Source of the DNA: Variovorax sp. J22G73
GTDB taxonomy: Bacteria > Pseudomonadota > Gammaproteobacteria > Burkholderiales > Burkholderiaceae_C
Length of the DNA stretch: 64,000 nt
Direction of reading: 5' to 3'
Assembly: GCF_030317035.1 (NCBI RefSeq)
Contig: NZ_JASZYK010000004.1
Coordinates: 62,001-126,000, forward strand
Below the pieces are notes generated by a model. The model made no database searches, had not been told where the DNA came from, and saw only the letters and a list, made by a program, of their open reading frames with translations. Both the position numbers and the translations under genes were made by a program. Positions 37,824 to 48,659 of the stretch are shown here, piece after piece (within the stretch, counting starts at the first letter, position 1; the number at the start of each line of letters is the position of its first letter).

Positions 37824-38486
37824 CTATGCAGCAGGCAACGCCGGCTTCTTCTTCAGCCCCAGCGCGCCTTCGAGCATGCGCATGACCGTCTCGCGCGCCT
37901 GGTCGAAGTCTTCGGGCTCCAGCGTCTTCTTGCCCAGCAGCATGCGCATCTGCCACGCGAAGTCGGCGTAGGTCTGCGTCATGGCCCACAGCGTGAACAG
38001 CAGGTGCGCCACCGGCAGCGGCGACACGTCGCCGTTGGCCATCCAGCGGTGCAGCACGGCCGCCTCGGCGCGGAACGCGGGCACCAGCTTGGCCTCGATG
38101 TCCTCGGCGCACTGCGGCGCCTGCGAAATGATTTCCTGCGCGAACAGGCGCGAGCCCGACGGGTGGTCCCAGGAGAACTGCAGCTTCTGCGTCACGTAGC
38201 GCTCCAGCGCGGCGTAGGGGTCGAGGTCGGCGGCGGCCAGGCTGTCGAGGTTGGACAGCCAGGCGTCGAGCACGTCGTTGAACACCCGCCGGTACAGCGC
38301 CTTCTTCGAGGGGAAGTAGTACAGCAGGCTCTGCTTGGAAAGGCCGGCGTCGGCCGCGATGTCGTCCACCGACACGCCGCCGTAGCCGTGCACGGCGAAG
38401 CGCTCCTGCGCCACGGCGAGGATGGCGCTTTCGAGGTTCTGCCGGCGGGCCTGGCGCTTGACGGCGGGGGGGCGGGGGACGCTCAT
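37824..38486 (-). CDS. TetR-family regulator of pyrimidine catabolism, RutR-like
   Basis: The 220-residue protein has a TetR HTH (AILAVAQERFAVHGYGGVSVDDIAADAG, KQSLLYYFPSKKALY) and a C-terminal ligand domain resembling RutR (LFAQEIISQAPQ, WAMTQTYADFAWQM). RutR of E. coli binds uracil and thymine and represses rut and related genes. A near-perfect RutR operator lies at 40167, in front of the dihydropyrimidine-degradation genes. Its ATG overlaps the stop of the MocR-like gene, so both regulators are made together. Confidence 0.88.
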   Translation of the reverse strand: MSVPRPPAVKRQARRQNLESAILAVAQERFAVHGYGGVSVDDIAADAGLSKQSLLYYFPSKKALYRRVFNDVLDAWLSNLDSLAAADLDPYAALERYVTQKLQFSWDHPSGSRLFAQEIISQAPQCAEDIEAKLVPAFRAEAAVLHRWMANGDVSPLPVAHLLFTLWAMTQTYADFAWQMRMLLGKKTLEPEDFDQARETVMRMLEGALGLKKKPALPAA

Positions 38487-39979
38487 GGGTTCTTCATGCG
38501 CGCGAGAAAGCGCACCAGCCGGTCGTCGCCGCACTGCGCCACGTTGAAGCGGTACCAGGCCAGGGGCTGCGGCGTGCCGCCGAAGTCGCCCGCCGCGGCC
38601 AGCGGCAGGCCCTGCTTGCGCGCCTCCTGCAGCACGGCCTCGGGGCCGGGGCGCGGCTCGCTGCCGGGCGGCCAGCCGGCGCACAGGAAGGGGCCGCCGT
38701 CGGGCACGTGCAGCGCCTGCAGGCCCGCGCCGGTGAGCAGCGAGAGCGTGCGCTCGCCCGCGATCTTCAGCGCCGTGTTGAGCTTCTGCAGGAAGCGCGG
38801 GTAGCCCGCGTCGGCCAGCACCTCGCAGGCCACGCGCTCTTCGAACTCGCTGGGGCCCAGCGTGGTGTGCAGGCAGCGCAGCGCTGGGTCGTCGACCCAG
38901 CGCTGCGGCAGCAGCACATGCGCGAGCCGCAGCTTGGCCGACAGCGTGGTCGACACGCCGCCCACCTGCGCCACGCGCTGCAGCCCGTCCATGGCGGCCA
39001 GGCTCGGCGCCTGCACCGGCGACAGCCCGCGCCAGGTGTCGAGCTCGATCACGCGCAGGTCGTGCCGCTCGGCCGCCTGCAGGGCCTGGTGCGCGCCCTG
39101 CGCGCTCATGCACACGCCCAGCGGGTTGGACACGGCGGTCGACACGAACAGCAGGCGCCGGCGCCCGTCGCCCGGCAGCCGCGGCGCGAGCAGGTCGAGC
39201 GCGGCGATGTCCAGGCAGGCGCCGCGCCGCGGCACTTCGAGAATGCGCCGGCCCAGCGTGAGCACCAGGTTGCGCAGCTGGCGCGAGGCGGGCGACTCGA
39301 GCAGCACAGCGTCGCCGGGCTCGGTCCATGCCTGCAGCAGGCACATGGCGGCGCCCAGGCTGCCGGCGGCCGTCATCACCTGCTGCGGCAGCAGCGAAGG
39401 CAGCTCGGCGCGGTGGCGCGCCGCGATCAGCTCGCGCAGGCGCGGCAGGCCGAAGCTGGGGCGCACGCCGCCTTCCCAGTCGGGCGCGGCGCGCGCCACG
39501 CGGCGCAGGGCCTCGCGCACCAGGTCGTCGCCGCGGTACTCGGCGGGCGGCGGGCGGTCGTGGCCGGCCGAAGCATCGGTGATGCGCGGCACCGCCTCGG
39601 GCAAGCCGGCGGTGTCGCCCAGGCGCGCGGGGCGGTGCAGCACGTAGTAGCCGCTGCCCGGGCGCGAGCCCAGCACCGAGCGCGCGCGCAAGGCGCTGTA
39701 CGACTCGGTGACGGTGAAGGTGCTGACGCCCAGCTTGCCCGCGAGCGCGCGCACCGAGGGCATCTTGGTGCCCGGCGCCAGGCGCCCGTCGGTCACGCGG
39801 AGTTCCACGCCCTCCACCAGGCGCTGCGCCAGGCCCAGGCCGGGGGCCGCCTGGTTCATGTCGCCCATGAGGCCCTGCATCCAGCCCGCGCCGGACAGGG
39901 CCGGAGGAAGCTGCACTAGGTCGCGCGCCAGGGGGTTGAGCGCCACGGGATTGAGCGTGGGGTTGCTCGAACTCTGCAT
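38483..39979 (-). CDS. MocR/GntR-aminotransferase-like regulator with a degenerate PLP site
   Basis: The 498-residue protein has an N-terminal GntR winged helix (about 45-115: LAPGTKMPSVRALAGKLGVS, VLGSRPGSGYYV). A fold-type-I aminotransferase domain follows. In PLP-binding MocR proteins this domain has SKTL with the Schiff-base lysine and a DDY motif. Here the equivalents read STTLSAKLRLAH and IELDTWRG, so the lysine is Thr and the Tyr is Thr. An Asn-Pro pair (VSNPLGV) remains. It may sense a ligand other than PLP or act without a cofactor. ATG 39979 has GGAG upstream. It diverges from preT across 271 bp that hold only the RutR box. Confidence 0.85.
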   Translation of the reverse strand: MQSSSNPTLNPVALNPLARDLVQLPPALSGAGWMQGLMGDMNQAAPGLGLAQRLVEGVELRVTDGRLAPGTKMPSVRALAGKLGVSTFTVTESYSALRARSVLGSRPGSGYYVLHRPARLGDTAGLPEAVPRITDASAGHDRPPPAEYRGDDLVREALRRVARAAPDWEGGVRPSFGLPRLRELIAARHRAELPSLLPQQVMTAAGSLGAAMCLLQAWTEPGDAVLLESPASRQLRNLVLTLGRRILEVPRRGACLDIAALDLLAPRLPGDGRRRLLFVSTAVSNPLGVCMSAQGAHQALQAAERHDLRVIELDTWRGLSPVQAPSLAAMDGLQRVAQVGGVSTTLSAKLRLAHVLLPQRWVDDPALRCLHTTLGPSEFEERVACEVLADAGYPRFLQKLNTALKIAGERTLSLLTGAGLQALHVPDGGPFLCAGWPPGSEPRPGPEAVLQEARKQGLPLAAAGDFGGTPQPLAWYRFNVAQCGDDRLVRFLARMKNP

Positions 39980-40166
39980 TGCGTTTGTCTCCTTCGAACT
40001 CGACATGCGCGTCGATGGTCGCGGGCCGGCGAAAGACAGGGTTTGCCCGAAGGATGCGTGCTGCCCGGTGCACCGGACAGCCAGCAAATCGGCGGCAAAC
40101 ACTTTCTCGCGCGCCGCGCCAACTGTGTATGGGCGGCACCCTTCGTTTGCTGAATCATCGCGACAT

Positions 40167-40182
40167 TCGACCACTTGGTCAA
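40167..40182. promoter_or_regulatory. RutR operator
   Basis: TCGACCA-CT-TGGTCAA matches the E. coli RutR consensus TTGACCANNTGGTCAA at 13 of the 14 defined positions. It lies 68 bp before preT, in the region divergent to the two regulator genes. The surrounding gap 39980-40250 contains no gene. Confidence 0.75.
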
Positions 40183-40250
40183 ACTTCACGAGGGCTCGCT
40201 CCCCCGTGTCGCAAACAGATTCCCACCACGATCCTGGAGCCTGAACGCCC

Positions 40251-41639
40251 ATGAGCAGCACGATGAACCCCGTCGCGCCCACCGCGCACATCGCCTCCGA
40301 TGTGCGCGCCGGTCGCCTGGACCCCGCCCAGTACGCGAAGAACTTCTGCGACGCCCACCCACCGCTGAACGTGGTGCAGGCCAACATCGAGGCCGAGCGC
40401 TGCTACTACTGCTACGACGCGCCCTGCCAGACGGCCTGCCCCACGGGCATCGACATTCCCACCTTCATCCGCCGCATCGCCGACGGCAACCTGCGCGGCG
40501 CGGCGCGCACCATCCTCGAGGAGAACCCGCTGGGCGGCATGTGCGCGCGCGTCTGCCCGACCGAGGTGCTGTGCGAGCAGGCCTGCGTGCGCAACACCAA
40601 CGAGAGCAAGCCGGTGGAAATCGGGCTGCTGCAGCGCCACGCGACCGATGCCTTCTTCGACGCGCCCGGCGCCCCGCTGTTCGTGCGCGGCGCCGACACC
40701 GGCAAGCGCGTGGCCGTGGTAGGCGCGGGCCCGGCCGGCCTGGCCTGCGCGCACCGGCTCGCGGTGCTGGGCCACCAGGTGACGCTGTTCGACGCGCGCC
40801 CCAAGCTCGGCGGCCTGAACGAGTACGGGCTGGCCAGCTACAAGACGGTGGACGGCTTCGCGCAGCGCGAGATCGAGTGGCTGCTGTCGGTCGGCGGCAT
40901 CGAGGTGCGCAACAACCAGGCGCTGGGCCGCGAGCTGCACCTGGACACGCTCGCTGCCGGGTACGACGCGGTGTTTCTCGGGCTGGGCCTGGCCGGCGTG
41001 AACACGCTGGGGCTGGGCGAGCAGGCCGGCGTGCGCGACGCGGTCGACTTCATCGCCGAGCTGCGCCAGGCCGCGTCGCCGGCCGACGTGGCCATCGGCC
41101 GCCACGTGGTGGTGATCGGCGGCGGCATGACGGCGGTCGATGCCGCGGTGCAGTCGCGCAAGCTCGGCGCGGAAGACGTGAGCATCGTGTACCGGCGCGG
41201 CGAGCAGAGCATGGGCGCCTCGCCCGACGAGCAGAGCTGGGCCAAGGAGAACGGCGTGCGCATCGTGCACTGGGCCGCGCCCAAGGCCCTGCGCGCCAAG
41301 GGCGGCGTGCTGCGCGGCATCGACTTCGCGCGCACCGCGCTGGTCGACGGCCGGCTGGTCGAAACCGGCGAGAGCCTGGCGCTGCAGGCCGACATGGTGC
41401 TGTGCGCCATCGGCCAGAGCTTCGTGGCCACGGTGCTGGAAGACGGCGGCGTGCAGCTGCAGGGCGGGCGCATCAGCACCGACGCCGAATGCCGCAGCTC
41501 GCGGCCCAAGGTGTGGGCCGGCGGCGACGCGCGCTTCGGCGGGCGCGACCTGACGGTGGAGGCGGTGGAAGACGGCAAGCAGGCCGCGCTGTCCATCGAC
41601 CGGCACCTGCGGGACGTGCAGCACCTGCGGGCCGCTTGA
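40251..41639 (+). CDS. preT: NAD-dependent dihydropyrimidine dehydrogenase subunit PreT
   Basis: PreT is the flavin and iron-sulfur electron-input subunit of the PreTA dihydropyrimidine dehydrogenase. The 462-residue protein has N-terminal Fe-S cysteines (CYYCYDAPCQTACPTGID and CARVCPTEVLCEQAC, about 49-108). A FAD Rossmann motif VAVVGAGPAGLACAHRL lies near 160 and an NAD motif VVVIGGGMTAVDAA near 287. It is followed by preA after 80 bp. The complex reduces uracil and thymine to dihydro forms in the first step of reductive degradation, or runs in reverse. Confidence 0.93.
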   Translation: MSSTMNPVAPTAHIASDVRAGRLDPAQYAKNFCDAHPPLNVVQANIEAERCYYCYDAPCQTACPTGIDIPTFIRRIADGNLRGAARTILEENPLGGMCARVCPTEVLCEQACVRNTNESKPVEIGLLQRHATDAFFDAPGAPLFVRGADTGKRVAVVGAGPAGLACAHRLAVLGHQVTLFDARPKLGGLNEYGLASYKTVDGFAQREIEWLLSVGGIEVRNNQALGRELHLDTLAAGYDAVFLGLGLAGVNTLGLGEQAGVRDAVDFIAELRQAASPADVAIGRHVVVIGGGMTAVDAAVQSRKLGAEDVSIVYRRGEQSMGASPDEQSWAKENGVRIVHWAAPKALRAKGGVLRGIDFARTALVDGRLVETGESLALQADMVLCAIGQSFVATVLEDGGVQLQGGRISTDAECRSSRPKVWAGGDARFGGRDLTVEAVEDGKQAALSIDRHLRDVQHLRAA

Positions 41640-41719
41640 AGCGCCGGCGTATCCGTCCCTCTCCCCTCTCCTTCCTACATCCCATCCGTTCGCGCACCGC
41701 CGCGACAGGAGCAATTCAC

Positions 41720-43018
41720 ATGGCAGACCTGAGCACCGATTTCGTGGGCATCCGCAGCCCCAACCCCTTCTGGCTCGCCTCCGCGCCACCGACCGACAAG
41801 GAGGTCAACGTGGTGCGCGCCTTCGAGGCCGGCTGGGGCGGCGTGGTGTGGAAGACCGTGGGCGAAGACCCGAACGTGGTCAACGTGCACGGCCCGCGCT
41901 ATGCGGTGTCGTACGCGGCCGACCGCCGCGTGACGGGCTTCAACAACATCGAGCTGATTTCCGACCGCCCGCTGCGCACCAACCTCGAGGAGATGACGCG
42001 CGTGAAGCGCAACTGGCCCGACCGCGCGCTGGTCGCGTCGGTGATGGTGCCGTGCACCGAGGCATCGTGGAAGAACATCCTGCCGATGGTGGAAGACACC
42101 GGCTGCGACGGCCTGGAGCTGAACTTCGGCTGCCCGCACGGCATGAGCGAGCGCGGCATGGGCGCGGCCGTGGGCCAGGTGCCCGAGTACATCCAGATGG
42201 TGGCCGAGTGGTGCAAGCACTACTCGAAGCTGCCGCTCATCGTGAAGCTCACGCCCAACGTGGCCGACATCCGCCCCGCCGCGCGCGCCGCGAAAAAGGG
42301 CGGCGCCGACGCGGTGAGCCTCATCAACACCATCAACTCCATCATGGGCGTGGACCTGGACGCCATGGCCATGTTCCCCAACACCGGCGGCATGGGCTCG
42401 CACGGCGGCTACTGCGGCCCCGGCGCCAAGCCGATCGCGCTGCACATGGTGGCCGAGATCGCGCGCGACCCGTCGACGGCGGGCCTGCCCATCTCGGGCA
42501 TCGGCGGCGTCTCGACCTGGCGCGACGCGGCGGAGTTCATCGCGCTGGGCAGCGGCTCGGTGCAGGTGTGCACGGCCGCCATGGTGTACGGCTTCAAGAT
42601 CGTGCAGGACCTGTGCGACGGCCTCTCCAACTTCATGGACCAGAAGGGCTACGCCAGCCTCGCGCAGCTGCAGGGCCGCGCCATCGGCAGCATCACCGAC
42701 TGGAAGCAGCTCAACCTCAACCACGTCGACAAGGCCGTGATCCACCAGGACGCCTGCATCCAGTGCGGGCGCTGCCACGTGGTGTGCGAAGACACCTCGC
42801 ACCAGGCCATCAGCGCCACGAAGGACGGCATGCGCTACTTCGAGGTGAAGGAGGAAGAGTGCGTGGGCTGCAACCTGTGCGTGTCCATCTGCCCGGTGCC
42901 CGGTGCGCTGTCGATGCGCACGCTGAAGCCCGGCGAGATGGACGCGCGCACCGGCCACCCGGTGCTCGGCCAGTACGCCAACTGGACCACGCACCCGAAC
43001 AACCCGATGAGAGCTTGA
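41720..43018 (+). CDS. preA: NAD-dependent dihydropyrimidine dehydrogenase subunit PreA
   Basis: PreA is the catalytic FMN subunit. The 432-residue protein has a dihydroorotate-dehydrogenase-like barrel (ELNFGCPHGMSERGMG near 135, LIVKLTPNVADI near 173, SGIGGVSTWRDA near 258). Two C-terminal 4Fe-4S clusters follow: CIQCGRCHVVC and CVGCNLCVSICP, near 348 and 380. ATG 41720 begins MADLSTDFVGIRSPNPFWLASAP, the family N terminus, with AGGAG upstream. Longer upstream extensions overlap preT and are not coding. Confidence 0.95.
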   Translation: MADLSTDFVGIRSPNPFWLASAPPTDKEVNVVRAFEAGWGGVVWKTVGEDPNVVNVHGPRYAVSYAADRRVTGFNNIELISDRPLRTNLEEMTRVKRNWPDRALVASVMVPCTEASWKNILPMVEDTGCDGLELNFGCPHGMSERGMGAAVGQVPEYIQMVAEWCKHYSKLPLIVKLTPNVADIRPAARAAKKGGADAVSLINTINSIMGVDLDAMAMFPNTGGMGSHGGYCGPGAKPIALHMVAEIARDPSTAGLPISGIGGVSTWRDAAEFIALGSGSVQVCTAAMVYGFKIVQDLCDGLSNFMDQKGYASLAQLQGRAIGSITDWKQLNLNHVDKAVIHQDACIQCGRCHVVCEDTSHQAISATKDGMRYFEVKEEECVGCNLCVSICPVPGALSMRTLKPGEMDARTGHPVLGQYANWTTHPNNPMRA

Positions 43019-43089
43019 TCCAGCCCGGCGCAGACCGGGTCCGCGGCAGGAGGGGAACAACAACACAGCCCACGCAGGAGACAACCCAC

Positions 43090-44598
43090 ATGACGAACCC
43101 ATCGCAGCCCGGCGGCGGCCCCGCCGCCAACCTCTGGAACGAAGACCTCGCCCCCACCACGCTGGCGCAGCGAACGTGGCGCTGGTACCACTTCGCGGCC
43201 CTGTGGGTCGGCATGGTGATGTGCATTCCCGCCTACACGCTGGCGGCCAGCCTGATCGAGGGCGGCATGTCGTGGCGCCAGGCGGTGCTCACGGTGTTCC
43301 TGGGCAACGCGATCGTGCTGGTGCCGATGCTGCTCATCGGCCACGCGGGCGCCAAGTACGGCATTCCGTACGCGGTGATGGCGCGCGCCTCCTTCGGCAC
43401 GCGCGGCGCGCGGCTGCCCGCGTTGCTGCGCGCCATCGTGGCGTGCGGCTGGTACGGCATCCAGACCTGGTTCGGCGGCGAGATGATCTACACGCTGGTC
43501 GGCGTGCTCATGGGCCAGCCGCTGGGCGGGGACAAGCTGCCGGTGCTGGGCATCAACGGCGCGCAGCTGGTGTGCTTCCTGATCTTCTGGGCGATCCAGC
43601 TGTACTTCGTGGTGCACGGCATCGAGTCGATCCGCCGGCTCGAAACCTACACCGCGCCGCTGAAGATCCTGGTGTGCGTGGCGCTGCTCTACTGGGCAGT
43701 GCAGCGCGCGGGCGGCCTGGGTCCCATCTTCGAGCAGCCCTCGCAGTTCGAGCCCGGGGGCAAGAAGGCGGGGCTCTTCTGGGCGGTGTTCTGGCCTTCG
43801 CTCACGGCCATGGTGGGCTTCTGGGCCACGCTGGCGCTGAACATCCCGGACTTCACGCGCTTCTCGCGTTCGCAGCGCGACCAGGTGGTGGGCCAGGTCA
43901 TCGGCCTGCCCGCGCCCATGGGCCTGCTCGCGATGATGGCGGTGATGGTCACCTCGGCCACGGTGGTCATCTATGGAAAGGCGCTGTGGGACCCGGTGGA
44001 CCTGGCCAGCCGCATGACCGGCGCGGCCGTGCTGATCGCGCTGCTCATCCTGCTGATCGACACGGTGAGCGTGAACCTGGCGGCCAACCTGGTGGGGCCG
44101 GCCTACGACTTCTCGGCGCTCAACCCCGAGAAGATCTCGTACCGCAAGGGCGGCTACATCACCGCCGGCATCGCCATCGTGATGATGCCGTGGAAGGTGC
44201 TGGAGACCACGCAGGGCTACATCTTCACCTGGCTCATCGGCTACTCGGCGCTGCTGGGGCCGGTGGCGGGCATCCTGATTGCCGACTACTACTTCGTGCG
44301 CCGCAAGGAGCTCGACGTCGATGCGCTGTACCGCGGCAGCGGCCCCTACAGCTACCGCAACGGCTGGAACATGGCCGCGGTGGCGGCCTTCGTGGTGGGC
44401 GTGCTGCCCAACATTCCGGGCTTCCTGAACGCGGCCTTTCCGCAGGCCGTGCCTTCCACGCCGGAGCTCTTCAAGACCATCTACACCTACGCATGGTTCG
44501 TGGGCGTGGTGCTGTCGGCCGTGGTGTACCTGGGGCTGATGAAGGCGCGCGCGCCGCGGCACCAGGGCCTGGCCGCGCCGCTAAAGAACCCCAGCTGA
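43090..44598 (+). CDS. NCS1-family pyrimidine/hydantoin permease
   Basis: The 502-residue protein has about twelve membrane helices and NCS1 signatures (LWNEDLAPTTLAQRTWRWYHFAALWVGM at the N terminus, AIVACGWYGIQTWFGGEMI near 115, ATLALNIPDFTRFSRSQRDQ near 250). NCS1 proteins import uracil, thymine, allantoin, hydantoins or cytosine. Position between preA and the dihydropyrimidinase gene argues for uracil, thymine or dihydropyrimidine uptake. The gene lies 71 bp after preA, behind a CAGGAG site. Confidence 0.92.
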   Translation: MTNPSQPGGGPAANLWNEDLAPTTLAQRTWRWYHFAALWVGMVMCIPAYTLAASLIEGGMSWRQAVLTVFLGNAIVLVPMLLIGHAGAKYGIPYAVMARASFGTRGARLPALLRAIVACGWYGIQTWFGGEMIYTLVGVLMGQPLGGDKLPVLGINGAQLVCFLIFWAIQLYFVVHGIESIRRLETYTAPLKILVCVALLYWAVQRAGGLGPIFEQPSQFEPGGKKAGLFWAVFWPSLTAMVGFWATLALNIPDFTRFSRSQRDQVVGQVIGLPAPMGLLAMMAVMVTSATVVIYGKALWDPVDLASRMTGAAVLIALLILLIDTVSVNLAANLVGPAYDFSALNPEKISYRKGGYITAGIAIVMMPWKVLETTQGYIFTWLIGYSALLGPVAGILIADYYFVRRKELDVDALYRGSGPYSYRNGWNMAAVAAFVVGVLPNIPGFLNAAFPQAVPSTPELFKTIYTYAWFVGVVLSAVVYLGLMKARAPRHQGLAAPLKNPS

Positions 44599-44625
44599 AC
44601 CCAACCGAAAAAAGGAACTCACGCC

Positions 44626-46080
44626 ATGACCGTACTCATTCGCGGTGGCACGGTGGTCAACGCCGATGCCGAACACCGGGCCGACGTGCTCTGCGAGGGC
44701 GACGCCATCGTGCAGGTCGGCCTCGACCTGCAGGCGCCCGCCGGCGCGCAGGTGATCGACGCGGGCGGCGCCTACGTGGTGCCCGGCGGCATCGATCCGC
44801 ACACCCACATGCAGCTGCCCTTCATGGGCACGGTGGCGGCCGACGACTTCTTCAGCGGCACTGCGGCGGGCCTGGCGGGCGGCACCACCAGCATCATCGA
44901 CTTCGTGATTCCCGACCCGCAGCAGCCGCTGATGGACGCCTTTCGCATGTGGCGCGGCTGGGCCGAGAAGTCGGCCGGCGACTACAGCTTTCACGTGGCC
45001 GTGACGTGGTGGAACGACAGCGTGCACCGCGACATGGGCACGCTGGTGCACGAGCACGGCGTGAACAGCTTCAAGCACTTCATGGCCTACAAGAACGCGA
45101 TCATGGCCGACGACGAGATCCTGGTGAAGAGCTTCCAGCGCTCGCTGGAGCTGGGCGCCATGCCCACCGTGCATGCGGAAAACGGCGAGCTGGTGGCCAT
45201 GCTGCAGCAGCAGCTGCTGGCCCAGGGCATTCACGGGCCCGAAGGGCATCCGCTGTCGCGCCCGCCGATGGTGGAGGCCGAGGCGGCCAACCGCGCCATC
45301 GCCATCGCGGAGGTGCTGGGCGTGCCCATCTACGTGGTGCACGTGTCGTGCGGCGAGGCGCTGGAGGCCATCACCCGGGCCCGCGCGCGCGGGCAGCGCG
45401 TGTACGGCGAGGTGCTGGCCGGCCACCTGGTGGTGGACGAGAGCGCCTACCGCGACCCCGACTTCGCGCGCGCCGCCGCCCACGTGATGAGCCCGCCCTT
45501 TCGCTCGCGCGAGAACCAGGCCATGCTGTGGCGCGGCCTGCAGGGCGGCAACCTGCACACCACCGCCACCGACCACTGCACCTTCTGCGCCGGGCAGAAG
45601 GCCATGGGCCGCGACGACTTCACGAAGATTCCCAACGGCTGCGGCGGCGTGGAAGAGCGCATGGCCGTGCTGTGGGACGCGGGCGTGAACACCGGGCGGC
45701 TCACGCCCTCGGAGTTCGTGCGCGTCACCTCGACCAACGCGGCGCAGCTCTTCAACCTGTACCCGCGCAAGGGCGTGGTGCAGGCCGGCGCCGATGCCGA
45801 CCTGGTGGTGTGGGACCCGAAGGCCACCCGCACCCTGTCGGTGAAAACGCAGCACTCCAAGAGCGACTTCAACATCTTCGAGGGCCGCCAGGTCACCGGC
45901 GTGCCGAGGCACACCGTGAGCGCCGGCCGCTGGGTGTACCGCGACGGCGACCTGCGCGCCGAGGCCGGCACCGGCCGCTACCTGAAGCGCCCGGCCTTCG
46001 CGCCCATGTTCACCGCGATGGAACGCCAGCGGCAGCAGCACGCGCCCAGCGCCGTGGCGCGCGACGCCGCGAACGCATGA
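44626..46080 (+). CDS. Dihydropyrimidinase
   Basis: The 484-residue amidohydrolase opens dihydrouracil or dihydrothymine to the N-carbamoyl amino acid. Metal ligands are seen in GGIDPHTHMQLPF near 57 and in the carbamylated-lysine region NSFKHFMAYK near 150. Later ligands are in PTVHAENGEL (~183) and YVVHVSCGEA (~240), with TDHCTF near 315. The length is standard for D-hydantoinase/dihydropyrimidinase enzymes. AAAGGAA precedes the ATG. It is the second catalytic step of the operon. Confidence 0.95.
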   Translation: MTVLIRGGTVVNADAEHRADVLCEGDAIVQVGLDLQAPAGAQVIDAGGAYVVPGGIDPHTHMQLPFMGTVAADDFFSGTAAGLAGGTTSIIDFVIPDPQQPLMDAFRMWRGWAEKSAGDYSFHVAVTWWNDSVHRDMGTLVHEHGVNSFKHFMAYKNAIMADDEILVKSFQRSLELGAMPTVHAENGELVAMLQQQLLAQGIHGPEGHPLSRPPMVEAEAANRAIAIAEVLGVPIYVVHVSCGEALEAITRARARGQRVYGEVLAGHLVVDESAYRDPDFARAAAHVMSPPFRSRENQAMLWRGLQGGNLHTTATDHCTFCAGQKAMGRDDFTKIPNGCGGVEERMAVLWDAGVNTGRLTPSEFVRVTSTNAAQLFNLYPRKGVVQAGADADLVVWDPKATRTLSVKTQHSKSDFNIFEGRQVTGVPRHTVSAGRWVYRDGDLRAEAGTGRYLKRPAFAPMFTAMERQRQQHAPSAVARDAANA

Positions 46081-46132
46081 CGCCTGATGCCTGATGCCTG
46101 ACCCCGCAATGCCACGAATGAAGGAGCTACAG

Positions 46133-47389
46133 ATGAATGCAGTCATGGACACGCAGGCGCTCGCCATCAACGGCGAGCGCCTGTGGAACGCGCTGATGGA
46201 ACTCGCGCGCATCGGCGCCACGCCCAAGGGCGGCGTGAAGCGCCTGGCGCTCACCGACCTCGACAAGCAGGGCCGCGACCTGGTGGTGGCGTGGGGCAAG
46301 GAGGCGGGCCTGTCGATCACGGTCGACAAGATCGGCAACGTCTTCATGCGCCGCGAAGGCACCAACCCGGCGCTGCCGCCCGTGGTGTCGGGCAGCCACA
46401 TCGACACCCAGCCCACCGGCGGCAAGTTCGACGGCAACTACGGCGTGCTGGCCGCGCTGGAGGTGGTGCGCACGCTGAACGACCAGGGCATTCGCACCGA
46501 AGCGCCCATCGAGGTCGCCTTCTGGACCAACGAGGAGGGCTCGCGCTTCGTGCCGGTGATGATGGGCTCGGGCGTGTTCTGCGGCGCCTTCAGCCTGGAG
46601 CACGCCTATGCCGCGACCGACACCGAAGGCAAGACGGTGCGCGACGAGCTGGCGCGCATCGGCTACGTGGGCACGCAGAGGCCGGGGGACCACCCCATCG
46701 GCGCGTACTTCGAGGCGCACATCGAGCAGGGGCCGGTGCTGGAAGACGCGGGCAAGGTCATCGGCGTGGTGCCGGCAGTGCTGGGGCTCTCGTGGTACGA
46801 CTGCGTGGTGACCGGCATGGAGGCGCACGCGGGCCCCACGCCCATGCACCTGCGCCGCGACGCGCTGCAGGTGGCCACGCGCATCATGCAGGAGGTGGTG
46901 GCCATCGCGCACAGCCACCCGCCCTACGGGCGCGGCACGGTCGGCATGGTGCAGGTGCACCCGAACAGCCGCAACGTGATCCCGGGGCAGGTGAAGTTCT
47001 CCATCGACCTGCGCAACGTGAACGACGAGCTGCTCGACCGCATGCACGGCGAGATGCTGGCCTTCATCGAGCGCACGCGGCGCGAAACGGGGCTGGGCGT
47101 GAGCATCGAACGGGTGTCGTACATACCGCCCTGCCCGTTCCACCCCGACTGCGTGGACGCGGTGCGCCGCGCCACCGAGCGGCTCGGCTACTCGACCATG
47201 GACGTGGTGTCGGGCGCGGGCCACGACGCGATCTATGCGGCGCGGCTCGCGCCGGCCGGCATGATCTTCGTGCCGTGCAAGGACGGCATCAGCCACAACG
47301 AGATCGAAGACGCGCAGCCCGATCACCTCACGGCCGGCTGCAACGTGCTGCTGCACGCGATGCTCGAACGCGCGAAGCGGGTGGGCTGA
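46133..47389 (+). CDS. Beta-ureidopropionase-type Zn-dependent amidohydrolase (M20 family)
   Basis: The 418-residue enzyme belongs to the M20 carbamoylase/allantoate-amidohydrolase branch. Metal ligands are in GSHIDTQPTGGKFDGNYG near 85-102, TNEEGSRF near 130 and AYFEAHIEQGPVLED near 200. The C-terminal ligand is in CKDGISHNEIE near 387. In this context it should hydrolyse N-carbamoyl-beta-alanine or N-carbamoyl-beta-aminoisobutyrate, the last step of reductive pyrimidine degradation. ATG 46133 has GAAGGAG ten bases upstream, deciding against the longer start at 46094. Confidence 0.92.
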   Translation: MNAVMDTQALAINGERLWNALMELARIGATPKGGVKRLALTDLDKQGRDLVVAWGKEAGLSITVDKIGNVFMRREGTNPALPPVVSGSHIDTQPTGGKFDGNYGVLAALEVVRTLNDQGIRTEAPIEVAFWTNEEGSRFVPVMMGSGVFCGAFSLEHAYAATDTEGKTVRDELARIGYVGTQRPGDHPIGAYFEAHIEQGPVLEDAGKVIGVVPAVLGLSWYDCVVTGMEAHAGPTPMHLRRDALQVATRIMQEVVAIAHSHPPYGRGTVGMVQVHPNSRNVIPGQVKFSIDLRNVNDELLDRMHGEMLAFIERTRRETGLGVSIERVSYIPPCPFHPDCVDAVRRATERLGYSTMDVVSGAGHDAIYAARLAPAGMIFVPCKDGISHNEIEDAQPDHLTAGCNVLLHAMLERAKRVG

Positions 47390-47441
47390 GGCAGCCCGGC
47401 CCTGAAAAGGCCCGAGAGGCCCGAGAACCCCGGGAGGGTGC

Positions 47442-48659
<1,218 letters not shown>

